Below, one piece after another: positions 15,625-24,791 of a stretch of 38,388 nucleotides of DNA. Within the stretch, counting starts at the first letter, position 1; every line of letters starts with the position of its first letter. A program made the translations under genes and the position numbers. This stretch comes from an uncultured Nitrosospira sp. (GTDB lineage Bacteria; Nitrospirota; Nitrospiria; Nitrospirales; Nitrospiraceae): assembly GCA_900696515.1 (NCBI GenBank), contig CAADGK010000121.1:1-38388 (forward strand), written 5' to 3'. The notes beneath the pieces are model-generated. The model was not told the DNA's origin. It made no database searches and saw nothing but the letters and a program-made list of their open reading frames with translations.

Positions 15625-18255
15625 ATGAAAATCACGTTCGGGCTGCGGTTGGATGGGGAACACGGATGGCGACCAGCCAATCGGTTGGGACAGCCTGTCC
15701 TTGGCCCCCTCGGATTGCTGAACCTGCTTGAGACCAGGCTCGGTTTGCTACGTGCGGAATGTACACAGGCACAACGACTGACGCAGTACCGCGAGTGTCT
15801 CAAGCGCTGCGACAGGCCGGATCGTTTCTACCATGCCTCGTTCCAGGTCGATCCGATCGGAGCTTCTGCTTCCCTCTTGTCGTGGCGGGACAATTGGTAT
15901 CTGCATGGCTGGAATGGCGAGGTGCCATCTGGGGCGAGCGTTCGGCTCGCCGACCTGGCCGCCGTGGAGCCAATCGCCCGTCAGCTCTTGTTTCCATCGA
16001 TCGGGGAGCGATTAGCTCAAGTGGCCGAGTCCCTCTCGCGCCAGCAGGCCAAGATCGAGCAGCTTGAGTTGGTCGACCCGATAGAGGCCTTTCCGAAGTG
16101 CTGGCGGGCCGTGCTCGCGAAGCTGCCGGTTCAATCGGTTCGAACCTATGGGCCGGCGGCAGATGAGACGACCGTACTGGGACGGCTCCAGATTGCGCTC
16201 AAGTCCGCGCATGAAGGCAAGAAGCTGTATGGGAAGATCGCCTGGAAGGACGATGGCAGCCTCCGCGTCGTCCGCGCGGAGACGGGGCTGGTTGCGGCGC
16301 GCTGGGTGGCCCGGACAGTCGCATCGCGACAGGAAGAGGTCGCGATTGTGGCCGAGCAGGGCCGCTCGTTACTCGACGTCACACTCGATGCTGTCGATAT
16401 TGCCCGGCAGGGATTCCAGGATTCGAGTCCATTGGTCCCCGCGCTTCAAGTTTTGCCGCTTGCGCTCGCCACGGTGTGGGAGCCGATCGATGTCTATGCA
16501 CTCCTTCAGTTTCTCTCCCACCCGATAGGGCCGGTTCCCAGCTATGCCCGGCGGCGACTGGCTGGAGTGATTGCGGAATGTCCTGGAATCGGTGGCCCAC
16601 GGTGGCGCGAAGTCATTGAGGAGATCGAACAGCTTCATCCGGAGCGTGCCGGCGATTTTCGCAAGGCCCTGGCGTTCTGGATCGAGCACCCCCGGTACAG
16701 CCCCGCACAAGGTGCTCCGCTCACGGTGCTGCTCGAGCGAACGCGCGGGGTTCGCGACTATTTCGGCGGCAGGCTTGCCGATCAGGACCCCATTCAAAGG
16801 GCGGCCAACGCGACGGGCTACGGACAGGCCATCACGGTAGCCGCGGCGCTCGAGGCATTGGCTGCCCAGGGGGAATCCTCACTTACACCCATGGAGCTTG
16901 AGGCGCTGGTTGCTCAGTGTACGGGGCGCGGCGCGCCGAACTTCGCGATGCAGGCTCAGGTTGGGTGTGTGTTTTCGGCATCAGACCCTGGTGCATTGGT
17001 CGAGCCTTTCGACCGGGTGATCTGGTGGCAGATGGGAGCGCCGCCGTTGCCCGCTCAGTATCCCTGGAGCCGAAGCGAGCTGGAGGCGCTCGCACGAGTA
17101 GGTGCGGACATCCCGCACCCTGAGGAGACTCTTGCGCAACGAGGCCAGGATTGGCTTCGCCCTATCTTGAACGCGCGGAAGCAACTCGCGCTCGTCCTCC
17201 CTCCACCCGGTGAGGAGATGCACACGCTCTGGCAGGAAATCCAGTGGTTTGTTGAGGGCGTGCGACCGGAGCCGCTAGAAGATCTGGTGACGGGTCGTGC
17301 CGGCGAAGATCTTCCGGAGGTTGCCCATGTGCCTCTACCGCGACTCCGGCGGTGGTGGAAGCTGCCCTCTGACATCAAGGTCACCCTTCGCCCACGCGAA
17401 TCCTATTCCAGTCTCAATACGTTTCTGAATGCGCCCTATCAGTGGGCTCTGAAGTATCCCGCGCGGCTGAAGCCGTCCGACCTGCTGGCAGTCACCGATG
17501 GGAACCGGCTCTACGGTAATCTCGCCCATCGGCTGATCGATCGGTTCTTTCGTACCGAGGGTGCGCAAGCCCTTCGCGGCGATGCATTAAAATCCTGGTT
17601 CTCCGAGCAGTTTGCGATAGTAGTAGTACAGGAGGGCGCCGTCCTTTTAATGCCGGGCCGGCGTGGGGATTACGAGCGCTTGCATTCGGCGCTGGGGCAT
17701 GCGCTCGAAGAGCTCCAACGCCAATTCATGGCGGCCGGCATTGATGTGGTGGAGCCGGAGCGCGAGCTTGCCGGTCAGTTCCCAGGGGGCGACCTCGAAG
17801 GGACGGCCGATCTTGTCGTGCGCAACAAATCGGGCCGGCAGGCGATTGTCGACATGAAATGGGCCGGCGCCACTGTCCACCAGGACCGGCTCGCAAAAAA
17901 ACGACATTTGCAGCTGGCTCTGTATGCGGAGTTGCTTCGTCAGGAAACGGGAGCGTGGCCGCAGGTGTCCTATTTCATGCTCGAGGCGTCTCGCCTCCTC
18001 GCGCCGGATAGGGGATTCTTCCCGGAAGCGCAGCCGGTGCAATCAGGCATTGGGGACACCACGCCGCAACTGTGGAACCAGTTCGTCGCAGCCTGGAACT
18101 GGCGCCGGTCCCAAATTGACGAGGGAATGATCGAGGTGGTCATCGACGGCATCGAACCGACCCCGGAATCAGTGGGGCCGCCCAATGCGCTCACACCGGA
18201 AGAGTTGCCTGAGTCCTACAACGAGTATCGCTGGCTTGCCGGCTGGGAGGATTGA
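15625..18255 (+). CDS. AddB-like protein with C-terminal PD-(D/E)XK nuclease
   Basis: 876 residues, GAGGT six bases before the ATG. The long N-terminal part is helical and has no Walker A motif, as expected for an inactivated helicase-like AddB-type subunit. The C-terminal nuclease is recognisable from about residue 590 (SYSSLNTFLNAPYQWAL). Asp is near 728 (EGTADLVV), Asp and Lys near 742-744 (IVDMKWA), and a QLALYAEL helix near 762. The next gene, an AddA-like helicase-nuclease, starts two bases after the stop. Together they should form a two-nuclease end-resection or DNA-degrading complex. I do not assign the symbol addB because sequence similarity to the standard protein cannot be checked here. 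Confidence 0.82.
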   Translation: MKITFGLRLDGEHGWRPANRLGQPVLGPLGLLNLLETRLGLLRAECTQAQRLTQYRECLKRCDRPDRFYHASFQVDPIGASASLLSWRDNWYLHGWNGEVPSGASVRLADLAAVEPIARQLLFPSIGERLAQVAESLSRQQAKIEQLELVDPIEAFPKCWRAVLAKLPVQSVRTYGPAADETTVLGRLQIALKSAHEGKKLYGKIAWKDDGSLRVVRAETGLVAARWVARTVASRQEEVAIVAEQGRSLLDVTLDAVDIARQGFQDSSPLVPALQVLPLALATVWEPIDVYALLQFLSHPIGPVPSYARRRLAGVIAECPGIGGPRWREVIEEIEQLHPERAGDFRKALAFWIEHPRYSPAQGAPLTVLLERTRGVRDYFGGRLADQDPIQRAANATGYGQAITVAAALEALAAQGESSLTPMELEALVAQCTGRGAPNFAMQAQVGCVFSASDPGALVEPFDRVIWWQMGAPPLPAQYPWSRSELEALARVGADIPHPEETLAQRGQDWLRPILNARKQLALVLPPPGEEMHTLWQEIQWFVEGVRPEPLEDLVTGRAGEDLPEVAHVPLPRLRRWWKLPSDIKVTLRPRESYSSLNTFLNAPYQWALKYPARLKPSDLLAVTDGNRLYGNLAHRLIDRFFRTEGAQALRGDALKSWFSEQFAIVVVQEGAVLLMPGRRGDYERLHSALGHALEELQRQFMAAGIDVVEPERELAGQFPGGDLEGTADLVVRNKSGRQAIVDMKWAGATVHQDRLAKKRHLQLALYAELLRQETGAWPQVSYFMLEASRLLAPDRGFFPEAQPVQSGIGDTTPQLWNQFVAAWNWRRSQIDEGMIEVVIDGIEPTPESVGPPNALTPEELPESYNEYRWLAGWED

Positions 18256-18257
18256 CG

Positions 18258-21200
18258 ATGGCTGGCGCGATCAGATTCGTCAGTGCGGGTGCGGGTAGCG
18301 GGAAGACCTATCGTCTGACGCACATTCTTCACGAGAAGCTCATCTCGAAGCAGGCCACGCCCGGCGGAGTGATTGCGACGACCTTCACTCGCAAGGCGGC
18401 CACAGAGCTTCGCGAGCGGGTCCGGACCGCGCTCCTGGAGAAGGGAGAGTTCGCGCTGGCTACGTCGATGGGGCAGGCACGCATCGGCACGGTCAATAGC
18501 GTGTGCGGGGGATTACTAGAGCGCTTTGCATTCGAGGCGGGACTGGCCCCGGAACAACGGGTGCTGGAGGAAGCACAGGCCAGCGCGCTGGTGCGGGAGG
18601 CGATCGATGCGGTCTCTGATAATGCCATGATACAGGACCTCGTCGAGCTCGCACGGAGATTGGGCATCGACAGTTGGCAAGATGCGCTGAAGTCGCTCAT
18701 CGACCAGGCCCGAGCAAACGATATCGCACCCGAGCGGTGCGCGACGTTCGGCGGGCGCAACGCCAGTGACCTGCTCGCCCACTTTCCGGCGCCGTCCACC
18801 GAAGATCTTGACGGAGCGCTCCTACGCGCGATCGAGACCATCGTTCCCGAGCTCGAACAGCGCGCGACTGGCAAAAAGAACACGGCCGCGTACATCGCGC
18901 TCGCCCGCGAAACCTCGCGGGTCGTCCGAAGCGGCAGCGCGATCTGGGCCGACTGGGTCAGGCTCTCCAAGGGCGCGCCGGAGGCTGGGCTCAAGACAAT
19001 CGCGCAGCCTGTGACAGACCTTGCGAGCCGTTATGTTGCGCATCCACGGCTGCGGCAAGACATTGAGCAGTATCTTGTCGCGATCTTCACCCTCGCGGCC
19101 AAGGCGCTCGATGCCTACGCCCAGAGAAAGCGCGAGCTAGGTGTGATCGACTTCGTCGACCAGGAGCATTTGTTTCTCGGCTTGTTGGAAAAACCGGCCG
19201 TCACCGAGGTGCTGTCGAAGGAATTGGATCTGCTGTTGGTGGACGAATTCCAGGACACCAGTCCCATTCAGCTCGAACTCTTTATGCGCCTGTCGCGCAT
19301 TGCCCGCGAATCAGTCTGGGTCGGCGACGTTAAGCAGGCCATCTATGGATTTCGTGGCAGCGATGCGGAATTGATGAAGGCCGTGCTCGGAACACTTCCG
19401 AGTTTGGGCGGCTCCAAAGAGGTCCTTGATCAGTCACGCCGGTCTCGGCCACCTCTGGTGCGTCTGGTCAATAGCGCCTTCGGCAATGCGTTTGCGCCTG
19501 GGCTCTCGCGCGGAGAGGTGGAACTCGCCCCCGTTCGCGAGGAGCTGGTCTCGGAACCGGCCTTTGCCAACTGGGTGCTCAACGGTAAGAACATACCGCA
19601 AAGAGCGGCGGCACTCGCTGAAGGCATCAAGGCGCTGATCGCATCAGGATATCGCATCGTCGATCCCGCAACGGGAAGTCCTCGGCCCGCGCACTACGGC
19701 GACATCGCGATACTCTCTAAGACCAACGCGGGTGTACAGGCGGTGGCGGAAGCCCTTCGTTTCGGCTCTGTGCCCTGGGCCACGCAACAGTCCGGACTGC
19801 TCGCTACTCCGGAGGCGTTGCTGGCGCTCGCGTGTTTGCGACGACTCAACGACCCACGGGACACCCTGGCGAGTGCCGAGATTGTGTCGCTCGCGGACTG
19901 CGAGGAACCGGAGTCCTGGCTGGCCGATCGGTTGCGCTATCTCGAACGCGGTGGTGACAGTGGCTTCTGGCGAGACGAAGCCAAGGACGGTCATCCCATC
20001 CTTTCGCGCATTGCGGTGTTGCGCGCCCAGGCGCCGCTCCTGTCGCCGGCTGCGGCAATGGAACTGGTCATGGTGCAGTGCAATCTTGCTGGCCGGGTCC
20101 TGCGTTGGCGGCGGGACGAACTTGTCGCACGCGTGCGACTGGCCAATCTAGACGCCCTGTTGGGGCTTGCACGATCCTACGAGGAGGCCTGTCTCGCGCG
20201 ACGAGAACCAGGGACGGTCTCCGGGCTTATCCTGTGGCTTGGGGAACAGGCACAAGGGGAACTCGACATGCTCGCCGAGCCGCCGGTTCATGCGGTCAAG
20301 GTCATGACGCATCACGCCGCCAAGGGGTTGGAATGGCCGATCGTCATTCTCCTCGATCTGGAGAAGGATATTCAGGATCGGCTCTGGTCGGTGGGTGCCC
20401 GATCCGACACGAGCCTCGACGTTGCCGCTCCACTCAAGGACCGCTGGATCCGCTATTGGCCATGGCCGTTCGGCAGCCAGCAGAAAGTCGACATTGCCGA
20501 TGTGATTGCTCAGGCGCCGGAAGGACTTCGTGTGCGCACTGAAGCGATCGATGAGGCCAAGCGCCTCCTCTATGTGAGCATGACCCGCGCGCGTGACCTT
20601 CTCGTGTTCGCATTATCTGGGAAGAAGGGCATGGGGGAATGGCTGGGTTCCCTGAATGCTCCCTGGCTGGTGCCGGACGTGGCGAGTCTATCGATTGTTC
20701 TGCCGGATGGGTCGGATGTTCCGTTCGCCTTCCAGAGCATAGATCCGCCTGGGGCTACGCCGGTTAGGGCCGAGCCGGATGTGACCCTCCGGTGGTTTCC
20801 GGTCCCTGACTCGCGCACGGAACGCTTGCCGGCAACGCTAATCGCGTCGTCTTCTATGGCCCGACCGTGCAGGGTCATAGGTGCTGCGTCGCTCGGAGAG
20901 CGAATCGCGCTGAAAACAGGAGCCGACATGACGGCAGTCGGCAATGCCATTCATGCTTGTATTGCACTGGCGTTCATGGATTCGGGCATACCGTTGGATG
21001 AGGCCCGGATAACGCGTATGCTCGACAGTTTTGGCCTAAAGGGCGCAATTGATCCATCCGGGCTGGTGCGACACATCGCCGCCCTCGACCAGTGGATTTC
21101 CTTGCGCTGGCCGGATTGTCGCCGCCAAACGGAGATCCCTATTGAATCGATTCTCCCTAGCGGGCAAGTCATGCACGGGCGAATCGATCTGTTGTTGGAA

Positions 21201-21404
21201 GTGGACGGAGGCTGGGTGCTTCTTGACCACAAGGCGAATCCGGCTTCCAGAGACAGATGGGATCAAGTGGCCAACGAGCACGGCGGGCAGTTGTCCATAT
21301 ATGCTGACGCGCTAGTTCGCGCAACCGGCCGGCCGGTCACGGAGAGCTGGATCGTGCTGCCGATCGCGGCTGGAGCGATCCAGGTCTCGATGGATGCGGC
21401 ATGA
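18258..21404 (+). CDS. UvrD/AddA-like helicase-nuclease
   Basis: 1048 residues. ATG 18258 is preferred over TTG 18252 because GGGAGG lies seven bases upstream. Superfamily 1A helicase motifs are intact: Walker A (SAGAGSGKT, 9-17), motif Ia (TFTRKAATEL), motif II (VDEFQDTS, Asp329-Glu330), motif III (VWVGDVKQAIYGFRGSD), motif V (MTHHAAKGLEWP) and motif VI (LLYVSMTRARD, near 770). A C-terminal PD-(D/E)XK nuclease follows: GRIDLLLE (Asp near 977), LLDHK (Asp near 990, Lys near 992) and GGQLSIYADAL. ATP-driven unwinding plus DNA cleavage with the AddB-like partner is expected, in double-strand break repair or foreign DNA degradation. Confidence 0.9.
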   Translation: MAGAIRFVSAGAGSGKTYRLTHILHEKLISKQATPGGVIATTFTRKAATELRERVRTALLEKGEFALATSMGQARIGTVNSVCGGLLERFAFEAGLAPEQRVLEEAQASALVREAIDAVSDNAMIQDLVELARRLGIDSWQDALKSLIDQARANDIAPERCATFGGRNASDLLAHFPAPSTEDLDGALLRAIETIVPELEQRATGKKNTAAYIALARETSRVVRSGSAIWADWVRLSKGAPEAGLKTIAQPVTDLASRYVAHPRLRQDIEQYLVAIFTLAAKALDAYAQRKRELGVIDFVDQEHLFLGLLEKPAVTEVLSKELDLLLVDEFQDTSPIQLELFMRLSRIARESVWVGDVKQAIYGFRGSDAELMKAVLGTLPSLGGSKEVLDQSRRSRPPLVRLVNSAFGNAFAPGLSRGEVELAPVREELVSEPAFANWVLNGKNIPQRAAALAEGIKALIASGYRIVDPATGSPRPAHYGDIAILSKTNAGVQAVAEALRFGSVPWATQQSGLLATPEALLALACLRRLNDPRDTLASAEIVSLADCEEPESWLADRLRYLERGGDSGFWRDEAKDGHPILSRIAVLRAQAPLLSPAAAMELVMVQCNLAGRVLRWRRDELVARVRLANLDALLGLARSYEEACLARREPGTVSGLILWLGEQAQGELDMLAEPPVHAVKVMTHHAAKGLEWPIVILLDLEKDIQDRLWSVGARSDTSLDVAAPLKDRWIRYWPWPFGSQQKVDIADVIAQAPEGLRVRTEAIDEAKRLLYVSMTRARDLLVFALSGKKGMGEWLGSLNAPWLVPDVASLSIVLPDGSDVPFAFQSIDPPGATPVRAEPDVTLRWFPVPDSRTERLPATLIASSSMARPCRVIGAASLGERIALKTGADMTAVGNAIHACIALAFMDSGIPLDEARITRMLDSFGLKGAIDPSGLVRHIAALDQWISLRWPDCRRQTEIPIESILPSGQVMHGRIDLLLEVDGGWVLLDHKANPASRDRWDQVANEHGGQLSIYADALVRATGRPVTESWIVLPIAAGAIQVSMDAA

Positions 21405-21734
21405 CCTTCTGCAAAGTGATGTATAAGGGTTCGAGACGAAGACTTTTGGTTTGTAGAAACAATGGATGATGGGTCCAGTCATTTGATCGAGACAGAAGAA
21501 GCCGCCATCGTACTCCAGCTTCAACCTTCCGCTGTCTTTAGAAGAGACATCAGCACGTCTCCTTCCTAAGCCAGTGGTGTAATATTCTTGGGCAGATCAC
21601 ATCCTGAGCAGGAATTGTGTCTTTACTACGCCTCCAATACGGCGGCCTAGCTTTCCGGTCTTAATCAGCGGGTAGAGAAGCATTTGGGCAGGCATGCTTG
21701 ACGAGATATGGTCTGGTCAGAAAAAGGAGGGCTT
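21405..21734. other. Intergenic region at a composition change
   Basis: 330 bases without a supported gene. The DNA turns visibly AT-richer here, marking the boundary between the helicase-nuclease pair and the next two-gene unit. I do not see a convincing terminator or promoter. Confidence 0.4.
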
Positions 21735-22568
21735 ATGCTGAACGCGATTTACTACCACAAGAGACGCGGATCGGTTTACGCACAAGAGCCGAAGGTGGAG
21801 CTCTACCAGCCTTACGAAGATCTTCTAACTGCATCTATTTGGGAGCGCATCGGATATTTGCCTGATTCGGTGATATGGCACATCGTGAAGAAAGCCCTCG
21901 CAGCTAGCTGCTCAGCTGAGATGCCTCTCGAGGCTGGAGCTCTGGAGGCCTTTAGGTTCTGGCCTAGGTGGCAATTCAAAGGAGGGGAGGTAGAACCGGA
22001 TGTATTCCTTCAGTTTGAGACGTGCGATGTGATAGTAGAAGCCAAACGCTTGGACGACGCAAATCAACAAAATCCTGAGCAGCTCGCTCAGGAACTGACA
22101 GCCTACTTCACTACTTATCCAAACCGAGGCTCCATTTGTGTGGGGCTTTTAGCTATCGGTGGGCTCCCGGATTACGAGGGGAGCATTGTCACACGTTTAC
22201 GAGACCAAGTGCTGTCGAGAGTCTCTGCGACAAATCGGCAAAGAGTAAAGTTTGGGGCCATATCTTGGTCAAGTCTGTATCGTGTATTAGAGCCAATTGT
22301 GGCAGGTTCCGCCGATACGTCAGCTGGAACAAGGTTGTTGCGGGATATGAAGCGGGCGCTGGTGCTGCACGATGTCGCGCTACGAGACAGGGTGTGGCTT
22401 GCTGATTTACCACAGGGGATCCAATCGCAAGGTTTGAATATCTCCTTGGAGAATTATGATGGGTTTGCCCCATGGCCAAGGTGCTCTCCGGAACTCTTGA
22501 TGAATAAAGCTTATGACTGGTCCATCGGGGATGCCTATGGGAGGATACAGCAATGGAGAATACAGTAA
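21735..22568 (+). CDS. PD-(D/E)XK superfamily nuclease, family unknown
   Basis: 277 residues. ATG 21735 has AAGGAGG five bases upstream, so a start at 21708 is rejected. The core motif is clear: Glu87-Pro-Asp89 (EVEPDVFLQF), then Glu102 and Lys104 (VIVEAKRLDD), followed by a Gln-rich helix (QQNPEQLAQELTAYF). This is the layout of a metal-dependent DNA endonuclease. The C-terminal 120 residues are not recognised. There is no restriction-methylase partner nearby. The gene overlaps the next by 16 bases, and the AT-richer composition suggests acquisition. A DNA-cleaving defence effector is plausible but unproved. Confidence 0.75.
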   Translation: MLNAIYYHKRRGSVYAQEPKVELYQPYEDLLTASIWERIGYLPDSVIWHIVKKALAASCSAEMPLEAGALEAFRFWPRWQFKGGEVEPDVFLQFETCDVIVEAKRLDDANQQNPEQLAQELTAYFTTYPNRGSICVGLLAIGGLPDYEGSIVTRLRDQVLSRVSATNRQRVKFGAISWSSLYRVLEPIVAGSADTSAGTRLLRDMKRALVLHDVALRDRVWLADLPQGIQSQGLNISLENYDGFAPWPRCSPELLMNKAYDWSIGDAYGRIQQWRIQ

Positions 22569-23206
22569 ACCTTGAGACTGCATTATGCGAAGTCAGAAAG
22601 GCGTATCGCCTGCTATGGTTGTTTCAGCGGAGGGTACTGGACATCTGTGAAACTATCAGAGATAGCTTTGGTGTTGTGTTCTATTACGTTGGTTATCACT
22701 TTGATAAACCCACCAACGGTAGTCCATTCAAGAAGTGGTCGTGGGATATGTTGCCAATGAGCAACATCAGTTTCCTTTTTGTAAGGCACAAAGGAGAGTA
22801 TCCCAACAAGGAGTGGGCTAACTATCCGATGCCCGGTGATTATCTTTTGTCCATACATGTGGTGCCAGACACTGCGTTGCTAGATTGCAAGTTTGAGGGT
22901 GAGCCAGATCCGATGCGGTTTTCACCCCCCAACGCTGCGGGTAGCAAGCTAGGTTTGTATCTTTACTATAATGACGCGAAGCGAATGGATGCGAATGGAC
23001 AACCTTCGCTCACAAACTGGTTTGACCGAATTTGGAGTCCTCTGCGAATGATAAGGCATGCTCACAGTGATAATCATCCTCTCGAAGGGGTAAGGACTTA
23101 CGGTTACGTTCTGAATCTATCTCAGCTGGATTCGGCCGAAGCAATTCGGAAGCACGTGAAGGAGTTTAGAGACGCCGTAAAGGTCCAGCTGAATGTCGAA
23201 CTATGA
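22553..23206 (+). CDS. Unknown partner of the PD-(D/E)XK nuclease
   Basis: 217 residues. The ATG lies inside the 3' end of the nuclease gene, with GGGAGGA eight bases upstream, so expression is coupled. The N-terminal 45 residues are helical (TALCEVRKAYRLLWLFQRRVLDICETI), followed by an aromatic-rich alpha/beta domain (VVFYYVGYHF, WSWDMLPMSNISFLFV, YLLSIHVVPD) and a C-terminal helix. No known catalytic or DNA-binding motif is visible. Possible roles are a sensor, specificity subunit or immunity protein for the nuclease; all are inference from the gene order. Confidence 0.7.
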   Translation: MENTVNLETALCEVRKAYRLLWLFQRRVLDICETIRDSFGVVFYYVGYHFDKPTNGSPFKKWSWDMLPMSNISFLFVRHKGEYPNKEWANYPMPGDYLLSIHVVPDTALLDCKFEGEPDPMRFSPPNAAGSKLGLYLYYNDAKRMDANGQPSLTNWFDRIWSPLRMIRHAHSDNHPLEGVRTYGYVLNLSQLDSAEAIRKHVKEFRDAVKVQLNVEL

Positions 23207-23238
23207 GACGCGCGAGCATGGCTAACGGAAAGGCATAC

Positions 23239-23535
23239 TCACTTTGTTCTCGATGTGTCGGATAGGTGGCTGTGGGCGGCATCGCCCCACAGCTGCATTT
23301 CGTGTCCGTGCGGTAGGTCCTGGATTATCAGTCGGGCAGTCTGTCCTTCTGAGAGCTCGCTGTCCAGGCCTAGGCTCAGATCTCCGGATTGCAATAGCTG
23401 ACAGAGGGCTTCAGCAGGGAATCCAGCCTGAATCCAGAAACGCAATGCCAGGCTGCGCGTGCGGGGCGAGTCTGAAGAATCGGCAATCCGGGCCCAATCG
23501 TCACTGGCCAGTCGTACCGTTCCACATTTTTTCAC
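23239..23535 (-). CDS. Small hypothetical protein or remnant
   Basis: A 98-codon frame with a GTG start. The frame stays open upstream to about 23722, suggesting it is the tail of something larger. The middle (LALRFWIQAGFPAEALCQLLQ) looks protein-like. It follows the broken AddB-like gene on the same strand in a different frame, so it may be a further decayed fragment. No ribosome site is seen. Confidence 0.25.
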   Translation of the reverse strand: MKKCGTVRLASDDWARIADSSDSPRTRSLALRFWIQAGFPAEALCQLLQSGDLSLGLDSELSEGQTARLIIQDLPHGHEMQLWGDAAHSHLSDTSRTK

Positions 23536-23699
23536 ACCAGAACCAGTGTGTTCCGCGAGGCACAGGCGAGTTCGACACGATCCAAGGGAATCGTATTGGA
23601 AAGAATCTGCCGAAAGACTTTCTCTATCTCTCCCCCCAGGCTCTCCGCACGAAAAGTCTGACGGCGCTATCTTGTTTGGGAGAGGGGAAGCCTCCGGCT

Positions 23700-24431
23700 T
23701 CAGTAAGAAAACGCCAAACCTTCAGCATCGCTGGGGGGCTTGATGGCGGGCGATGGAGCGTGGCACTGAGTCGAGAGCGGCGCGGCAGGGCTAAACCGCG
23801 AACCGATACGGTTGGCAGCGAAAGCCTGGTGCCAGAGGAGGCGTCTAACACCTGCGGTTCCAAGGGGGGCCAGAAGATGTCGGAGGAGTGCACCCCAGTG
23901 GGCATCGGAGAGGATCGTACTGGATTCGAGATGCTGGAGCGCCTTCTGAAGCACTGCTGCCTGATCGACCACGTTTGAATCATGGATATACTGTTCATAC
24001 TCTTGGAGGAGTGCGGTGAGTTCGTCACGCTTGGCGTCATCGGGAAAGGATGAGCGAGCCAGCATGGCCACAATGATGCCGACCATGCGGAGGGCTGGTA
24101 TGGAACGCCAGAGTGCCTTCGCCATTTTCGCTTGGTGGGCCATAGGACGGAAATGGGATGGGATCTGGGAGGGAAGTGCGACTAGCAGTCCATCATGAAT
24201 GCTGGGCCGATGCTTTCACCTGTGGGAGTGATCCATCGGGCCACAAGAAACGGCGATCTGTCGTTCCAGTTCGTTCGGCGTGGTGAAGCGGAGGTTTGCC
24301 CATGCGTTGCCTTCCGGGCCGAGCCGCTTACCTAGCGTGTGCCCCAGTGCCAAGGAATAGACTAGCACCCCTTTCTTCTTCCTGAGGTGTGTGCGACGGT
24401 GGTCGGCGAGGCTGGCGAGAAAGAAGTCCAA
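23700..24431 (-). pseudogene. Broken second AddB-like (PD-(D/E)XK nuclease family) gene
   Basis: The N-terminal part of an AddB-like protein is readable from 24431: VLVYSLALGHTLGKRLG then WANLRFTTPNELERQIA, a pattern typical of these proteins' first 80 residues. An in-frame TGA interrupts at 24216-24218. The same frame reopens at once (GLLVALPSQIPSHFRPMAHQ, KALWRSIPALRMVGI, KRDELTALLQEYEQYI, VLQKALQHLESS) and runs to 23700. The remainder, including the nuclease domain, is missing or frameshifted. The family comparison is from memory. The intact AddB-like gene at 15625 does not share this N-terminus, so this is a separate, dead copy. Confidence 0.6.
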
Positions 24432-24791
24432 GCATGGTCCTCACAGGCAGGGCGTGGGCAGGATGCCGTATCTGTGCCTGGCGTGGATTGTCCTAAGTTT
24501 CAAAGCTGGCGCTACTGAGGTGGTACCAGAATTCGTTGAAATACGACTATGACGTTTCAATCTGCAGCCTCCGATCAGCAGTGTGATCGAGCCATCGTCG
24601 TAGCTATTTTGAGTGCAAATACCTGAGGCGAGTGAGACTGGAGGAGTGGGGCACCTCGGCTCACGTCTACTTAGGCAATCGACGTGAACGATGCTATTTA
24701 AAAGGTGCGTGCTTATGAATTGGCACCGGATGACCGCTCTGGCGGAGCCGGTATCGTGCGGGAAACGATGCGAGCCGTACCTTGGGGATAG
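24432..24791. other. Intergenic region before the WYL regulator
   Basis: Divergent intergenic region of about 360 bases. An open minus-strand frame crosses it but has no protein-like features. I could not place a reliable promoter for the WYL gene. Confidence 0.4.
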
